A DNA stretch of 64,000 nt from Rhinopomastus cyanomelas (GCA_013400115.1 VXBP01010329.1:921515-985514); one strand, 5' to 3'; numbered from the stretch's first letter, positions 20,546 through 32,554 are shown. A program made the numbers and translations. Notes: a model not told the origin generated them from the sequence alone.

Positions 20546-22424
20546 GTTTAATAGCTGAAAAAAATCAAAGCCTTAACAAAGAATTCGGGCTCCAATGATT
20601 AAAGGCCCCACAAAATCTGCTCTGTGTTTCCATTACTTTTTTTTAAAGAGCTTCTTTTTCAAATGAAAGCAGATTTGCAGCACAAAGCAATGTACTAGCT
20701 ATAACTGGGGAAAGATAAGCTTTTACTCTGAGAGCCCCTGTGCAGGTCTGATTCTAACGGGGCTCGTAGTTACTTGGCTGCTGCAGAGCAGCTGCAGCAC
20801 GAATGTCCACACTAGCGAGCATCAGTCACTACACGTCTATGGTCAATTTAGCTCAGCCTAGACTCATTAGAGCTGAAGCAGTACTTCCCTCGCAGGTCAC
20901 TGACCAAGTGGAGATGCAGTTTGTTACCTGAAACCAAAAATCCACGACTTGAATGTTGTCAGATAGAAGAGTATGGACAATGTGGTAGTGAATTCCACTA
21001 AGAGGTTTGGTACCGTGCGGTTAACGTAAGGCCTCCTGATGGATTCTGTCCAGGACTGTTTGTGGAGCGATGGCACCAGTCAGATACCACTGAAGAGCAC
21101 GACCGCGTAAGGACCCCTTGGTTCGCAGCCAGGTAAGCGTAACTTACAAAGCAGTGGCAGTCACATCTGGGCGTGTGCTTCTTGCTGGATTTCCAACAGT
21201 CTACCCCGCTGTGAAGGAGCATTTTTCCTCGCTAGGCTGCTCCACTTTACAGTAAAAAGCAAAAGTGCTGGGAGCAGAGCAGAAGAGAATGACCCTGAGT
21301 CTCTTCTGCGGGATCTGTGCGTTCAGCGACTGGTTTAGGAACGACTCCCAGGGAGTGCTCCTAGATGGGCTCAGGAATGCATGGCTCTGACGAGTACATA
21401 AACAGACGTAGAAGAAGATCTTCTAAGCTCCTGCCGAACATCTGAGGAAAAATGAATGAGGATGACTCAGGGCTCTGTGCTCCTGTAGCCTCACAAAGTC
21501 AAGGTTGCTGCAGTGCTGTAAAAACTGCTTAGCGGCTCAGACGTTCTAAATTAAAGACCCCAGTGCTCAGTTGTGGCTGGTGTGCAGCCATCCCTCCAGC
21601 AGGAGAAAGGCAAAAGGCAGTTTTTAGCCCAACTAAAGTACAAAACATGTTGAGATCTGCTCTCCGCGTTTCAGGCTTTGCGACAACAGGCACGACTGTA
21701 GTGCTGCGGCGTCAGCAAGCCAGAAGGTCCAAGGAGTTGATCTGAAGACAACTTTTGAAGAGGTTTTCAGTCACAATGACAACAGAGCCCAAAGAGAAGA
21801 CAGGAACAGCCATCACTGCATCCAAAAGCCACGGGAAGATTTCAGAGAAGGAGTGGTCATGGTTAGAGCAGAAGAAGTAGATGAGGTGGGCATTTCCAGA
21901 GTTCTCTGCTTTGTACCGTTAACTGAATGAATCTGTAGTTAAAATACATAAATGTATACTCAAAATAAACAGGAAAGGTGCTTTGTACTCAACCCCTTTT
22001 TTCTCCTCTGCTTTTGCTGCTCTGACAGTAGTTTGATCTACAAAGTCTGTATGTGTGCACACAGCAAAATTCTAATTAAAGCTTGTGCATTTTTAACATT
22101 GAAAATCGTATAATTAAGGACTTAACAGCAACAGACACAGAAAAAAGAAAGACTACGTGTTGCCTGAAATGTTGAATTTCATAGTTCATGACTTTTCAGC
22201 ACTTAATTATGCAAATCATGTCATCTTAAGACAGCTTTCTCAATGGAATATGTCTTTCTGCTATTAATTTTCTATGTCTGCTTCTTTTACATTCTCTTTG
22301 TATTCCCCACTCTCAGCGCTGAATATTAAAATGTAGGGTCAAAACTAGGATTCAGTGTGTATAGACTTAAAAAATGCACTGCTCAGAGAAAGAAAAAACA
22401 CAACATACAATCCCACAATTATTA
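20546..22424. other. Stretch without recognisable gene or repeat
   Basis: No repeat family seen. A good splice-donor-like CAG/GTAAGC occurs at 21131-21137 but without a coding frame. An AT-rich part at 22.04-22.33 kb carries an octamer motif (separate entry). Confidence 0.45.
22204..22220 (+). promoter_or_regulatory. Octamer (POU-type) motif in AT-rich block
   Basis: TAATTATGCAAATCATG contains ATGCAAAT at 22209-22216, the consensus for POU-domain factors, next to a homeodomain core TAATTA. Motif match only. It supports a candidate enhancer but does not prove one. Confidence 0.3.
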
Positions 22425-22835
22425 CTCAGCCAGCCCAGCCCAGGACCTGGCATCACCCCATTGGCCAGACCAGGGCACTCAGGGCCACAGCCAGGCTGCT
22501 CTTCAGCACCTCCAGGGTGGGGACTCCACCACTGCCCTGGGCAGTCCAGTCCAGGCTCTGATCACCCTTTCCATGAGGAAGGGCTTCCAAACATCCAACC
22601 TGACCCTGCCCTGGCAGCTTCAGGCCCTGCCCTCTCATCCTGATGCTGGTTGCCTGGGAGAAGATCTCGACCCCCACCTGACTACAGCCTCCCTTCAGGG
22701 ACTTGGAGAGAGGGTGAAGGTCCCCCCTGAGTTTCCTCCAGGCTAAACACCCCCAGCTCCCTCAGTCTCTCCTCATCAGCCTTTGCCTCCAGTCCCTTCC
22801 CCAGCCAGCTTCGTTGCTCTGGTCTGGACTGTGAA
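22425..22835 (-). mobile_element. CR1 LINE fragment, group B, atypical 3' end
   Basis: Antisense of CR1: CTCAGCCAGCCCAGCCCAGG, CAGCACCTCCAGGGTGGGGA, CCATGAGGAAGGGCTTCC, ACTTGGAGAGAGGGTGAAGG. The minus translation gives SIRMRGQGLKLPGQGQVGC. The copy begins at CTCAGCC without the canonical last 45 or so bases (GAGGCTGGAAAAGACCTCT...ACAGAAT). The copy at 42504 ends at the same point. Confidence 0.92.
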
Positions 22836-23895
22836 GCTGATGCTCCATGTAAATGAGCAACTGTTAGCGGCGCTCACGCAACTTTTCAAGGGCAAAGGCA
22901 AGGCTGGTGCTTTTATAACCGCTGTGTTTTACTGCAGGTTGAGAAAAGATAAAAATCTGTTATGCTGTAATAAAGGCAAACAGTTCAGGGTTGTACTTTA
23001 TGGATGGAAATGAAACGGCTAGCTGGAAGGGGTCGGCAGGCTTTTTTTTCCCTTTCTCTAGATCTTAATCCACGACCATTCTCCCTGAGGGTAATTATTT
23101 CTCTCACTCCAGCACATTTGGTGACATCATGGAGGCTGTACTGAACCCAGGTTTCTCTGCGGTGTCAACAGCAGTAGCAGAGCATCACTGCCTTCCTTTT
23201 CCTTTTGAACTGGGAACTGTCCTCGGTGTTTGCAACAACGGTTTCACTGGCAGGAGTCAGGGGCTGTACAAGGAAGGTGATTTTCTGTTTGCACCTGAAT
23301 TACACGAGATACAGTTTTAATAAAGACAAGTGGTTTGTGTATGGTTGGATCAGATGAGAGGTCCCACACTTCCCAGAACAGGGATCCAGTATAAAGCTGA
23401 AGCTTAGGCCAGCTAGGCAAACAGCCAAGAATAGCTCCAGTGCGTAAGGCCGTCTCCATGTTAGCCAGCATGAGAAAGGAGAGCAGACAGTAGGGAACCA
23501 GACATGAAGCAGATAAAATACAGACACAAATTGATGTTCTTCCGTGTTTACAGACAGATACAGTGAAAGGAAATGCTATCAGCATTCAGAAATCCCTCAC
23601 AGTTCAGATGTAGGTCCCTCAGTGCCTTTTAGAATGCAGCACTGAAAATACCTTTTTGAAATTCTTTGGTGTATTTTAAACTTTGTTTTTGTATTTACGT
23701 TTAAAAATATTTTTCTAGTTCTCAGAAATTAGAAGGGGGAGGTCCCTTTACCCCCTCGTGTAAAAATGATAGTTATGAAGCAGAAGCACACAAGAGTTAG
23801 GTAAAGCCATTAATCTTATTCATAAAGAACCCCACAGACCCCTTCAGCTGCCGTGAACACGCGAATCCCCCGTGTCCTTCGTCCTGGTCTAGAGA
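22836..23895. other. Stretch without recognisable gene or repeat
   Basis: No repeats recognised. Frames at 23129-23320 plus and 23244-23585 minus overlap and have no domain evidence. Confidence 0.4.
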
Positions 23896-23938
23896 ACACT
23901 GACCAATCCCTAATGTTCTGTGATTCTGTGATTCTCTA
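23896..23938 (+). mobile_element. CR1 LINE 3' tail only, group A
   Basis: CTGACCAATCCCTAATGTTC followed by TGTGATTCTGTGATTCT. Only the last 40 or so bases of a CR1, with two and a half terminal repeats. Confidence 0.8.
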
Positions 23939-24721
23939 ACTTCTAGACTAACGGCAACAAGCCTGATGCTGGTATCAGCTGTACTCTTTATTATTCTTTT
24001 TGGTTCACCCTTTTTCCTCTTTCCTCCCAGCTATATCCCCCCCTTCATGTCTTCGGTTCCAAGAGCAGGTCAGTCAGTGGGAATCCACTTAAAACTCCCT
24101 CCCCTCCTTAAAACACTCTCCTTAAAATCCCTTCCCTGTTGCTTAATCTGGTGTTGCTGGCGAGGGGCAGACTGCAGCGCCGGAGCTATCAAGGTACTGC
24201 AGGAGGACCAGGTGAAAATGGAAAACCACAGCAAAATAAAATGCATTGGAATCGACAGCTTCCCGTTTGGATGCACTTGAAAAGGGATTTGGGGGGGTCA
24301 CCTCGAATCGGAGCAGGGACTGAAATCTCACTCAAGGAATACAGGCCGTAAGCATCAACACCTGCCAAGCGAATCGACGTGCTTTGCTAGAGCACAGCAG
24401 GGCACTCTTGTTACCAAGGAGCACTGAAAACGGTGCCCAAGAACAAAACTGAGCTACAAAAGCAGCTCCCGTCGCAGATCTGGACTACAAGTGCTTCTGC
24501 CAATGTGCAGTGGTGGAGCAGAGCACTTTAGAAAATGAAGTGAATCAAGGGGGTTCTGGGATTTGTGTCTGCTCCCCCAAAGCCCCACAGAGTAGCAGCA
24601 AGCAGCAATTAAACAACTTACAGACAAGTGTCCCCCGTAACACTCCCTACACCTCAATTACCCTCGGTCCCTGTGAAAAGAATCTCAGGTGGCTACACAA
24701 GAACAGAAGAGAAATCAACCG
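23939..24721. other. Stretch without recognisable gene or repeat
   Basis: Several overlapping frames of 60-104 codons on both strands. None has recognisable domains. Confidence 0.4.
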
Positions 24722-24821
24722 CTAGTTGTCACGTCCCGATCGGTAAGAGAAGGAGTGACTCGGGTTCATGGATTCACCTGGGGTCGAATTAAGGAGACTT
24801 ACACCAAAGGCTGACACTAGT
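24722..24821 (-). mobile_element. 90-bp LTR-ended mini-element with 5-bp target-site duplication
   Basis: The body 24727-24816 starts TGTCACG and ends GGCTGACA, giving TGTCA/TGACA terminal inverted repeats. It is flanked on both sides by CTAGT (24722-24726 and 24817-24821). Positions 24727-24806 match the 3' terminal 82 bp of the LTR at 12028. The last ten bases would be the other LTR terminus. The best reading is a solo LTR of the same family with almost all of its interior deleted, or a very short LTR-derived element. Five-base duplications are usual for class III (ERVL-type) integrations. No coding capacity. Confidence 0.6.
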
Positions 24822-25798
24822 CAGCCACAGAAGTGCCTGGGACACCGGGATCTTCAAAATGGATTCCTGAGGTTCAGCGCGGAAATAACTGCAGAGAGCT
24901 GCATAACAACGAAGGAGTGCAAGGAGAGCTCTCCAGCTTAATCACACACTGCCAGGCCTCCGAGCAAGAGCTTTCAGCTGCAGTGTTCCCACCCTTGAGT
25001 CTTGTCACTGCAGTGGCTGAGTACTAGTGCAACAGGGACTCTGAAAGGCTGACGAGATGAGTTCAGACAGCAGCCGGATCAAAGAGCGGCTGCCACGCTG
25101 AGCAGAAGGACACAGTGTCGGAGACACAAGAGGAAATGAGGTTTATTTTGTCTCGCAACGAGAGATGAGATGCGGCTGCTTGTTATCAGTGCTTCAGGAC
25201 TGCAAGAAAAAGAGGGGAAGAACTGCTTAAGATAACAGTTGATACAATCGCATGGAAAATCCCCCAAAGCAATAGATTTCACGTTGGCCAAGCGCACACG
25301 GTAAAGCCTTGCTCTTTCCAGAAGAATAGAATCAGAGCGCTGCCAGAAACACAGGCAGGGGCTTCATGTGGAGCCTTTCTGGCTGCCCTTCCAGGAGTGA
25401 GCTGTGCCACGGGCTTGTCAGCAGCCAGACGCCTATGTGGTTCCATCTCCTTGTCCCAACTGAGCAGCTCCAAGATGAAGCGGCAGAGGACACACTTTCA
25501 CGCTCTTCAATTCTCAGCATCGTGCCAAAGTCACCCAGTCAGACCTCCTGCACTACTCTGATTTATGCTCTTTCCTTTCTTCATCAAGAACAATTCCTTA
25601 ACGCACAGTAATTCACTCACCAGATTCAGCCCCTTGGCCTCCTCACTACCACAATCTATGATTTTCTAACCTCGTTTTCCACAGCCACGTTCCTCTCAGT
25701 TGTGATTCCATCCTCCAATTTTGTTTTCAGCTGGAATAAATCTCCTGCTCTGTCCCAGGCAGCCGTACTGGGTTTACAGAGGCATCAACAACCTCACT
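24822..25798. other. Stretch without recognisable gene or repeat
   Basis: No repeat or gene recognised. Confidence 0.4.
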
Positions 25799-25882
25799 CG
25801 CAGCATCACAGAACATTAGGGATTGGAAGGGACCTCAAAAGAGCATCCAGTCCAATCCCCCTGCCACAGCAGGATCCCTTTC
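25799..25882 (-). mobile_element. CR1 LINE 3' tail, group A
   Basis: CGCAGCATCACAGAACATTA, GGGATTGGAAGGGACCTCAA and CCAATCCCCCTGCCACAGCA, then GGATCCC. It stops after about 80 bp. Confidence 0.92.
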
Positions 25883-27997
25883 TCAGCACTGCGTTCCCTT
25901 TAGGCTGGTGGTAGTGAGAAGGGAAAATAAGCAGGGTTCAATTTCTTCAGGCACAGGAGGGTGCTGAACCTGGGCTCGTGTTTGTCCCTGAAACCAAGCC
26001 ATTTACTAAATGGGTGTTTTCAGCACTTCCTCCTGTGGAAACCTCCCAATTTTCCAGAGGAAATTCATCCTGATAAAAAATGGTGCATGACTGCACGAGT
26101 ATTTCCCCTCGAGAAGCGAGGTCAGAGCAGCCCCTGTGTTGCTCAAAGGCAGTGCATGGGGGTTTACGCAGCTTTCCTCCTCCCTGTGCGATGGAACTGC
26201 ACTGCAGGCTCTATCCTCACGCATTTAACATGGCACTGCAGCCCTCAGTGCCACCGCGGGAGGCAGCCTGTTTGCTCGCGCCTGTTCAAGCAGCCACAGA
26301 AGTACAAAATCACCTTCTCAGCGAGGCTCAGTCATTTAATCATAAAGTTTATAATCAAGCAGGCTGCTCAGCTGAGAATGCACGTGAGGCTGGCGGGAAC
26401 CGAGGAGACAAACAAGTCGCAGTCAAGTCTGTAAAGACACGCAGAGTGCAACCTGTGGTTCCATCCCCCTCCCAGGATCTGTCTTTAACATTAACCTCGA
26501 GTCGAAGGTGTTTTGCGTATGAACCACCTTCCATTGGGCTGCAGGGGTGGGCTCCAGCACTCAGACACGTTACAGCAGGTGAGGCTGTTTCCCTCTGCAC
26601 ATCAGCTGCCCTCCTCCCTTCCCACTGTTTTCTTGACACACTTTTAGAAATTAAGCAGAATTTAAGGAGTGTCTCTCACTCTGAGCTTAGCCAGCCCGGC
26701 CCAGCACTTACTGTCCCAAAAGACTGAAATGCAACACAAACTCCTGTTCAGCACATCTCCACTCAGCACCACTCCCCTACAGCTACCCCGCACCAACAGG
26801 AACATGTGTCTGCTGAAAACAAGAGGACCCCTAAGAACACGGTCGCTCTTGTCACAGACTCGGGGGTAAGGTTAGCGTGCACCTGAGTCCTTTGGCAAAC
26901 TGTCTTCCTGTACTGCTCCCTCCCAGTAAATCCATTTAATGCATTTACCATGTGCCCGACTCTCAAGGGTGACAATTTAGAGCTTTGCACTAGTTCTGCT
27001 CTCAGCTGCTGACAGGTGCATGTTTTCTCCTGGAAAGATGGGCGTTACACCGCTGGTGCTTAGTACAGTTATCCCTTGTTCCTGCAGTATCCCCTAGAAC
27101 TTAGAAACCATTTCCTGGATTGCTGAAGTTAGGTTAAACGCAGCATGCGTCTTCTGATGAGGGGCCAAACCTCTCCAGAGCTGGCAGAGACTCAGAGCTT
27201 TTCTGCTTTCTTCCGTTTTCTCATGACACGGGGATATTGCCAAAGGGAAATAAACTGCTCTTCTCTCTCCCATCTCTGTCTTTGGGAGAAAGGTGGGGAG
27301 CGTGTGCAGGGAGTTTTTTCAATAGGCTGCATCCCTTCAAATGTCTCAACATCAGAAGAAGATGCAGATCCAAAAGGAACCAGCAACTTTACAAGGCCTT
27401 GGGACTGAGCTTTTCCTAGGTCTTTAAATTGAGGACTTCATGGAAACCACAGTGACCTGTGTTGGGTGTTTCTGTTTGTGGGCCGAGCGCTCTTCTCTCG
27501 TCTTTCAGCCAGCGGCGCAGTGCCGGTTTTACAAGCAATTAAAAAACTCTTCAGCAAGATCAGCCCGCAAAATCAATTTCAGGGTGACGCTGATGAAGTT
27601 TGCACTTTTCAGCAGCTGTGAAGGTGGATTCAAGGGTGAGAGGTGTTTTCCTATTTAAGAACTCCAGCAAGGCAGACAAACAGCATCAAGTGCTGAATTT
27701 AAAAAAAAAAGGCTGAAAGCCTCAGCGAGCTACTGCGCAGAGACAATCCACCCACCAGCACCGCGCGCAGGACACTGCCAGCCTCACCCTGTGGTCACGT
27801 GCCGTTGAGCTCCCTTGAGTACTTATCATAGCAGGCAACTGGGAACTCAAGAGAAAGCAGCTGAGCAATCAAAACCCTTGTGGGCCCGGTGCGCACTGCA
27901 CACAGAGAGCGGAATACCACCGGGATCTAGAGGCTTTCCGAGTGGGTATTGAAAGAGGTGGGCTGAGACAAGAGTGTCAGTCACTGAGAACTTGATG
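25883..27997. other. Stretch without supported gene
   Basis: Contains the 215-codon plus-strand frame 26080-26727, one of the longest here. Its residue mix (many P, S, A, L, no domain) and the overlapping frames on both strands suggest chance. Nothing else recognised. Confidence 0.4.
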
Positions 27998-28685
27998 TTA
28001 ATCACAGAATCATCATGGCTAGAAAGGAGCTCCATGATCATCAAGTCCAGCTCTCACCCCACCATCTCCCTGAACCCTAGACCTCACATGCTCCAGCTAC
28101 TTGGTTTTTAAACCCCTCCAGGGATGGGGACTCCACCACCTACTCCAGTTGGCAGCCTGTTCCAGTGGCCAGCCACTCTCTCAGCAAAGAATTTCTTCTT
28201 AGGATCCAAACTAAACCTCCCCTGATGCAATTTGAGGCTATTTCCCCTCATCCTATCATTAGTAATTTGGGAGAAGACACCAGCACCAGCCTCACTACAA
28301 CCTCCTTTGAGGCAGCTGTAGTGAGCAAGAAGGTCTCCTCTCAGCCTCCTCTTCTCTAGACTAATAACCCCAGTTCCCTCAGGAGCTCTTCATGTTTTCC
28401 AGCCCTCTCCCCAGCCTTGCTGCCCTTCTCTGGCCCTGCTTCAGCCCCTCAATGTCCTTCTGATACTGTGGCACCCAAAACTGGACCCAGTACCCAAGGT
28501 GTGGCCTCACCAGTGCTGAGTACAAGGGGGCAATCACCTCCCTACTCCTGCTGGTTACACCGTTCCTGAGCGAGGTCAGGATGCTGTTGGCCTTCTTGGC
28601 CCCCTGGGCACCCTGCTGGCTCCTGTTCAGCCAGCAGCTCTCCAGCTCCTCCTCCCCAAATCTTCTCACAAACACTGTAGTTAAT
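27998..28685 (-). mobile_element. CR1 LINE fragment, group C, with ORF2 C-terminal frame
   Basis: Antisense tail TTAATCACAGAATCATCATG, GGCTAGAAAGGAGCTCCATG and CCCTCCAGGGATGGGGACTC. On the minus strand 28696-28379 is open for 105 codons: NRSQQGAQGAKKANSILTSL, TSRSREVIAPLYSALVRPHL, VPQYQKDIEGLKQGQRRAAR. A one-base change near 28380 then breaks the frame before ELGLFSLEKRRLRGDLL. It extends further 5' than the sister copy at 3429 and belongs to the same group. Confidence 0.95.
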
Positions 28686-30001
28686 CTAACAAGCATTTGT
28701 CATTCTGGCCAGTAGGTTAGAAGTGAAATGGGTAACAACCACCTAAACACTGTAGAGAAAACTTTTGCAGACGGGCTTTCTTGAGCATTGCCTCGCACTA
28801 CATTAGTCATGGCGATTCAAACCGCCCCGTGCCTCAGATTTCTCCCCCATGCAAAGCAGAAGCACTGTCCATTCAATCTGATGGATTTGTCCATAACTGT
28901 CAGCACCAGGTTATTTAATGTCTGGTGCAGAAATTAAGTTATGCCTGCTCTTTAGGTTCTGTCTGTGAATTAGTTTAAAGGATTCGTAACAACAAGGAAA
29001 TTACATGGTGACAGGCAACTGGGTCCCAGCCTGTGGGCTTCCCCTTGGTTCCAGCTACAGTGATAACCAGGGTGACACCCAGGTTTCTGTTGCGCACAAC
29101 ATCTAAACCTGTAGAGCATCCTGGGTGATATCATTTGGGTAAGATGCAGTTCTCTGGGGAAAAGCAGTTCTAATTCAAATAACAAGTTGTCATAATTTCA
29201 CCACTCTGTAGGAAATGCAGGGCATCTGTGAGCTACAACATCTATCTGTAGAGAATGGCGTCCAGACAGTCAGCTCAACGTCTGGTGTGTTAGGGAGCCA
29301 TGTGGTTACCCGCTGAGATGACCCAAGCTTACTTCCCGTGTCTCTAAAAGCCGCTAGACAAAGAGAGCTCTATTAGCCACTAAAGGAAGAGACCTCGTTC
29401 AATTTGTTCTAAGTGCAGTCTATTACATCAAACACATCAAATGTCAATATGACTGTCTCAAAAATCAGGGAACACAGCGCTCTGTACGTGGGGTGATCGA
29501 TGCAGGAGCTTCAGATCTGCAGCCTGGGTATCAGACATCCACACCCGTGTTTAAGGTGCTGCTGAAGACGCTGACGTGTACAGCACTGGGGGTGACAGCA
29601 GGACTGCAACGTAACAACGAGCTGAGAGACGGTGTCTCTTACGAACAAGATGCACCCCATTCGGTTACTACAGCTAGAGTCACTGTTGTCAGAGCAATTT
29701 TTGAATGGAATGGTTATTCAGGTTTGGAAGCCAGAATCCGCTCAAAAAAGGAAAGGGTGGCAATGAAAGCTCCGTGTTGCCACAGCCAACCCGTGGTGGC
29801 TGTGTCCTGCAGGAAAGAGAAGAGAAAACTAGTGTGACCAAGCAGGTTCAGAAAGTTAACAGGAGAGAAACAGGGTTCTTCACATCTCAGCTACTGGCTG
29901 GAGATTTAGGAACTGCTAGAAATGAAGTGGGCACTATAGTGCAAAGTGAATTTTGGGGTGGTAACAGCCCTACTCACTTAATCACAACACTGAGTTCCAG
30001 G
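28686..30001. other. Stretch without recognisable gene or repeat
   Basis: No repeats recognised. Overlapping plus-strand frames at 29493-30046 lack domain evidence. Confidence 0.4.
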
Positions 30002-30616
30002 ACATGCCAATGGCATCCTGGGAAGGATCAGAAGGGAGGTGGCTAGCAGATCGAGAGAGGTACTCCTCCCCCCCCTCTGCTCTGCCCTGGTGAGACCACA
30101 TCTGGAATCTTGCGTCCAGTTGTGGGCCCCTCAGTTCCAAAAGGACACAGAGCTGCTGGAGAGAGCCCAGCGCAGAGCCACAGGGATGATGAAGGGAGGG
30201 GAGCATCTCCCTGATGAGGAAAGGCTGAGGGAGCTGGGGCTCTGGAGCTGGGAGAAAAGGAGACTGAGGGGTGACCTCATTAATCTTGATAAAGATGTGA
30301 AGGGTGGGTGTCAGGAGGATGGATCCAGCCTCTTCTCAGTGGCACCCGATGATAGGACAAGGGGCAATGGGTGTCAGCTGGAACACAGGAGGTTCCATGT
30401 CAATACGAGAAGGAACTTCTTCCTGGTGAGGGTGAGAGAGCACTAGAAGGGGCTGCCCAGGGGGGTTGTGGAGTCTCCTTCTCTGGAGATTTTACAACTC
30501 GCCTGGATGTGTTCCTGTGTGACTGGATCTAGGGGATCCTGCTGCAGCAGGGGGATTGGACTGGATGATCTTTCAAGGTCACTTCCAATCCCTAATGTTC
30601 TGTGACTCTGTGATGA
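30002..30616 (+). mobile_element. CR1 LINE fragment, group A, with open ORF2 C-terminus
   Basis: The most complete group-A copy. From 30002 it reads ANGILGRIRREVASRSREVL, LCSALVRPHLESCVQLWAPQ, QKDTELLERAQRRATGMMKG, ERLRELGLWSWEKRRLRGDL, DVKGGCQEDGSSLFSVAPDD, RTRGNGCQLEHRRFHVNTRR and NFFLVRVREH. A premature TAG at 30444-30446 falls where the family has HW and continues through LPREVVESPSLEVFK. The 3' UTR is GTGGAGTCTCCTTCTCTGGA, GGATTGGACTGGATGATCTT and CCAATCCCTAATGTTCTGTG. Only this one stop interrupts the frame, so the insertion may be fairly young. The RT core is absent. Confidence 0.95.
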
Positions 30617-31845
30617 CTTGAAGCCTCTTTCAAAAGTAAGGTGCAGACTGTTTTCTTCCAGTGAAACTCAGCTTGCAATTAGCCGTCTTTGAATTCCACC
30701 CTAGGAATTCATTAGGCCATATTGATTTATTGATACAAGAGCCTGACCCAATTTGCATGTGTAAATTAGCAGGAAGAACATTTCCCATTACTTAGTGATA
30801 TGGCTGGAGCGACCGCTTCCCCAATTTCCTCCGGCACAACTGGTTTTGGCAAGACGCCTTTGCAAGCCAGGACGCCACCGCTGATTTAGTTACGCGTTGC
30901 ACTCGCTGAACGAAAAGGCCAAGCAGCACAAACCTCAGCGGCTGGGAATTGCAGCCTGCTAGCAGTCGTAAAGCTCTCAAAACAGAACGTGTCGATTGTT
31001 TGGAGCACTTGGATTTCTCCTCCACCGCAGCACTAAAAAAGTTAATTGAATCTTAAATTTCTCTTAAGAAAAAAGTGCCTTCTGTCATCTCTGAGATGAT
31101 TTTTGTAGAATTATCCTACACACATCTTCCTTTCAGTACTTTCCCTTTGTGGGAGGAGAGCAATAAAGCTCCACTGAATCAGAGAAAATACATCTGCTCT
31201 ACATCGGTTTTTATAAGGAAATGAGTATTTGGACACTTTCTCCATTCAAACTGAATTGTGTGAATCAAGAAACAGAATCCAAATGAAATTTTATAATCTC
31301 ATGATGCATCACTTTATCAGCTGCGGGAGATCACATAATTGAACAAACCTAGTTATACTGTGCGTTTCCTTTCAGCACTCCAGGAAGGAGAAAACAAGGG
31401 AAGCCAAATCGTCTCCTGAGAATTCATTAACAACCATTCGCCTACCTTTTTGTTCACTGGAGGCTCTGAAATGCTTTCAGGAGCCCAGACACTCCCATCT
31501 GCCAGAAGTGGAGGCTGACAGTAAACACAGATTCAGCAGAGCTGGCTTCCAGTCTTGAGCACTGGGAGCTGACCCAGAGTGCATGTCCTGCTCCAGAGGG
31601 TGTGCTCCTTCAAAAAGTGTGATGAGGCGAAGCAGCGCACGAAGTTTCCTAGGGAAAGGCCTTCCAAGAAGTGACTCAGCAACTTCCTCTGCGATGTAGA
31701 ACTTTTACTTATTGCCTAGCAGCTTGGAAAAGGGTAAAGAAGAAAGTCAGATAATTCTAAGGCTCTGCCCCTGTATTTGAACTCACGAGAAAGCTGGGGT
31801 GAAATCAATGGAAATGATGGTAAACGCTGTGGCTACTGACTGATC
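30617..31845. other. Stretch without gene; candidate conserved non-coding block
   Basis: 30.66-30.80 kb is AT-rich with an octamer motif (separate entry). The rest is unique-looking with nothing recognised. Confidence 0.4.
30700..30780 (+). promoter_or_regulatory. AT-rich block with ATTTGCAT octamer
   Basis: ATTTGCAT at 30751-30758, the reverse orientation of the POU octamer, flanked by AGGCCATATTGATTTATTGA and GTAAATTAGCAGG. The dense mix of homeodomain-like and octamer cores is typical of vertebrate non-coding conserved elements. This is motif-level inference only. Confidence 0.3.
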
Positions 31846-32090
31846 ACAGAGTCACCGAACCACAGAACATCAGAGATTGGAAGGGACCTCGAAAGATCAC
31901 CCAGTCCAATCCCCCTGCCACAGCAGGATCCCCTAGATCCAGTCACACAGGAACATGGCCAGGTGGGTTTGAAATGTCTCCAGAGAAGGAGACTCCACAA
32001 CCCCCCTGGGCAGCCCCTGCCAGGGCTCTGGCAACATTACTAGGAACAAGTTCCTTCTCACATTGATGTGGAACCTCCTGTGATCTGTCC
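31846..32090 (-). mobile_element. CR1 LINE 3' fragment, group A
   Basis: CACAGAACATCAGAGATTGG, AAGGGACCTCGAAAGATCAC, CAGTCCAATCCCCCTGCCAC, ATGTCTCCAGAGAAGGAGAC and TTCTCACATTGATGTGGAAC. 5'-truncated after about 240 bp. Confidence 0.95.
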
Positions 32091-32554
32091 AAAATGCAGC
32101 AAGGTCACAGCTCCTCTGGGACAGACAGTGAACAGGACTCTCACTTGGTCTGCACTAGGAAGCATTTCTTGAAACGTTTTTAACTAAAGTTTGCTGAGTG
32201 GCTGCAACAGAGGAGAAACACTCTGAGAAGATAAAAGTTCCCGCAGGACATCACTGGAAACTACAAAAACCCAAATTAGCCAAGCTGCAGTGGAGAGGAT
32301 CTGTGACAGAAGAATCAGCACAGCTTACGTAAGGGCAAGGAGTGCATCCAAACATGTAGTAGACATTTCTAGTCAATAATAATTGAGTCACTAAGAATAT
32401 TGATACGGCAGGTGAGGTTAATGCAGCATCCAGGGATTTCCAAGAGGCCTTCTGCAAGAATCTCTTTAAAAGGTCTGCGGATAGGCTGCGCAGTCATGAG
32501 AAGAAAGGTCCTCACACGAATAAAAGAGCTGATTAAAAGGCAAGATAGCGCAGG
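32091..32554. other. Stretch without recognisable gene or repeat
   Basis: Nothing recognised. Confidence 0.4.

Noticed and set aside
21121..21137. CAG/GTAAGC donor-like site that could end an exon
   Set aside because: No open frame with coding character runs into it and no acceptor partner is evident.
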